This document shows, one piece after another, positions 5,779-6,533 of a stretch of 6,533 nt of DNA (position 1 is the first letter of the stretch; the number at the start of each line of letters is the position of its first letter). The stretch is from an uncultured Myxococcales bacterium. Lineage in GTDB: Bacteria; Myxococcota_A; UBA9042. The position numbers and the translations under genes were made by a program. The notes under the pieces were generated by a model, which saw only the letters and a list, made by a program, of their open reading frames with translations, did no database searches and was not told the origin of the DNA. Location: positions 1 to 6,533 of the forward strand of contig CALGHC010000276.1 in NCBI GenBank assembly GCA_937915965.1, given 5' to 3'.

Positions 5779-6533
5779 CCGGCACCGCCCATGCCAGCCT
5801 CGCCTATTTGCGTGGTTGTACCGCGGGCAGCGGCGATCTGGGCGTCTCCAACGCGGACCTCGCCGGCCACGTCGCCGCCTTTCGCGGGCTCCTCGAAGGA
5901 CACCCCGAGTGGCCCGCGCCGCTGGTTGAGTTGGAGTGCTCGTTGCGCTTCGGCCGGGGCAGGGTGCGGACCGATCGCTTCACGATGGGCTTCAGCGAGC
6001 GCCGCTGCGGCCGCGACGTCCTGCGCTACGTGACCGAGGCGCTTGTCGCCGTACGAGCGCCGGCTGAGGCACATCTGATCGTCGAGCGCCTCGACGCGAG
6101 CCCCAGCCCGGTGGCGTGTGTCCTGGTCGGCCGCTCGGGGGCCGCCGACTCGGACGCAACGGGCCGAATCTACATCGAACAGCAGCCGCTCGAGGTCCTG
6201 CTCGGCCTCGAGCCACCGACCCCCGCAGGTGTGGCCGTCTACTCTTTGGAGTGGCAGATCGGTGCACCGCATCGGCAGTGGCAGCGTCGCTACTACGAGC
6301 GGCCGCAGTGGTGTGACCGCGGCAGTCTGCGGGCCGAGCTCCTTCGGCGCGGCTGGCCGTGGTCGGACGCGATGGAGCGGCTGATCGCCGACATCGAGAT
6401 CCGACGCGTGCTGGAGCGCGCGGACGGGGCCACGGCGGCGACACGCGTTGGCGCCGGCAAGCTGGACATCGCCATCCGGCGAAGCCCGTTGTCACACCGG
6501 CGCGCAGAGCTGATTGAACTCGCCGAGGCCCTT
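5775..6533 (+). CDS. Hypothetical protein, overlapping the upstream stop; 3' end beyond window
   Basis: The + frame from the GTG at 5775 is open for 253 codons to the window end with no stop. Codons show strong G/C in the third position, and the residue mix looks like a soluble globular protein: many Leu, Arg, Glu and Ala, several Trp and Tyr, and few Cys. I do not recognise the family. Visible landmarks are L-E-C-S-L-R-F-G-R-G (near 5931), M-G-F-S-E-R-R-C-G-R-D (near 5985), G-R-I-Y-I-E-Q-Q (near 6163), S-L-E-W-Q-I (near 6244) and R-R-Y-Y-E-R-P-Q-W (near 6286). No signal peptide or membrane segment is apparent, so it is probably cytoplasmic. The GTG overlaps the upstream TGA as GTGA, a usual arrangement for translational coupling. 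No clear Shine-Dalgarno precedes it. An in-frame ATG at 5745, 30 bases upstream, is an alternative start. Function is unknown. Confidence 0.77.
   Translation, partial: MTGTAHASLAYLRGCTAGSGDLGVSNADLAGHVAAFRGLLEGHPEWPAPLVELECSLRFGRGRVRTDRFTMGFSERRCGRDVLRYVTEALVAVRAPAEAHLIVERLDASPSPVACVLVGRSGAADSDATGRIYIEQQPLEVLLGLEPPTPAGVAVYSLEWQIGAPHRQWQRRYYERPQWCDRGSLRAELLRRGWPWSDAMERLIADIEIRRVLERADGATAATRVGAGKLDIAIRRSPLSHRRAELIELAEAL

Noticed and set aside
5755..5800. A terminator or promoter between the two genes
   Set aside because: There is no intergenic space, and I saw no hairpin followed by a T run and no -35/-10-like AT-rich element.
5791..6033. ATG at 5791 as the start of a short 80-codon gene after the large one
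   Set aside because: It is in a different frame from the 253-codon open frame at 5775 and ends after 80 codons. The residues are Ala/Ser/Arg-rich, as in a shadow frame.
5517..6272. A 251-codon minus-strand open frame across the gene boundary
   Set aside because: It overlaps the end of the large gene and the second + strand gene, and its sequence looks like antisense shadow. The + strand frame from 5775 has better coding character and a natural overlap with the upstream stop.
5992..6495. A 167-codon minus-strand open frame near the right edge
   Set aside because: It is very Arg/Pro/Ser-rich, typical of antisense frames in GC-rich coding DNA, and lies wholly opposite the better-supported + strand frame.

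Overview
The window is GC-rich, non-repetitive in its second half, and coded entirely on the + strand. It holds the 3' portion of one very large gene for a secreted or surface multidomain protein (at least 1925 codons, open through the left edge), and the 5' portion of a second gene of unknown function that overlaps the first by 4 bases and runs off the right edge. Strong G/C preference at third codon positions, and long Asp/Cys-rich repeats of the CDDGNxCTxDxC kind, suggest a Myxococcota-like or related deltaproteobacterial-grade bacterium. That assignment is inference from style, not from a marker gene.

Layout of the large gene, numbering residues from window base 1: (i) residues 1-465, five modules of about 95-99 residues anchored on C-N-G-T-L-Y/F-C, 14 Cys each in the four complete copies; (ii) residues 476-894, eight tandem 54-residue units, each with eight invariantly spaced Cys; (iii) residues about 899-1312, a seven-bladed beta-propeller with an exact 59-residue period; (iv) residues 1313-1525, a second Cys-rich stretch; (v) residues about 1526-1884, a diverged second propeller with a period of about 51 residues, again fitting seven blades; (vi) residues 1885-1925, a short Cys-rich tail. 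The propeller-to-Cys junction, marked by D-x-W-G-H-x-x-C, occurs twice and aligns without a gap over 43 residues. The 'propeller plus Cys cap' therefore looks like a duplicated composite module.

The second gene starts most plausibly at the GTG at 5775, inside the first gene's stop (GTGA). It stays open for 253 codons to the window end. The two genes are probably cotranscribed and translationally coupled. The first product should act outside the cytoplasm (disulfide-rich repeats, propellers), although its signal peptide is outside the window. The second shows no export signal and no family I recognise. I see no RNA genes, CRISPR, insertion sequence, promoter or terminator. There is no intergenic space.
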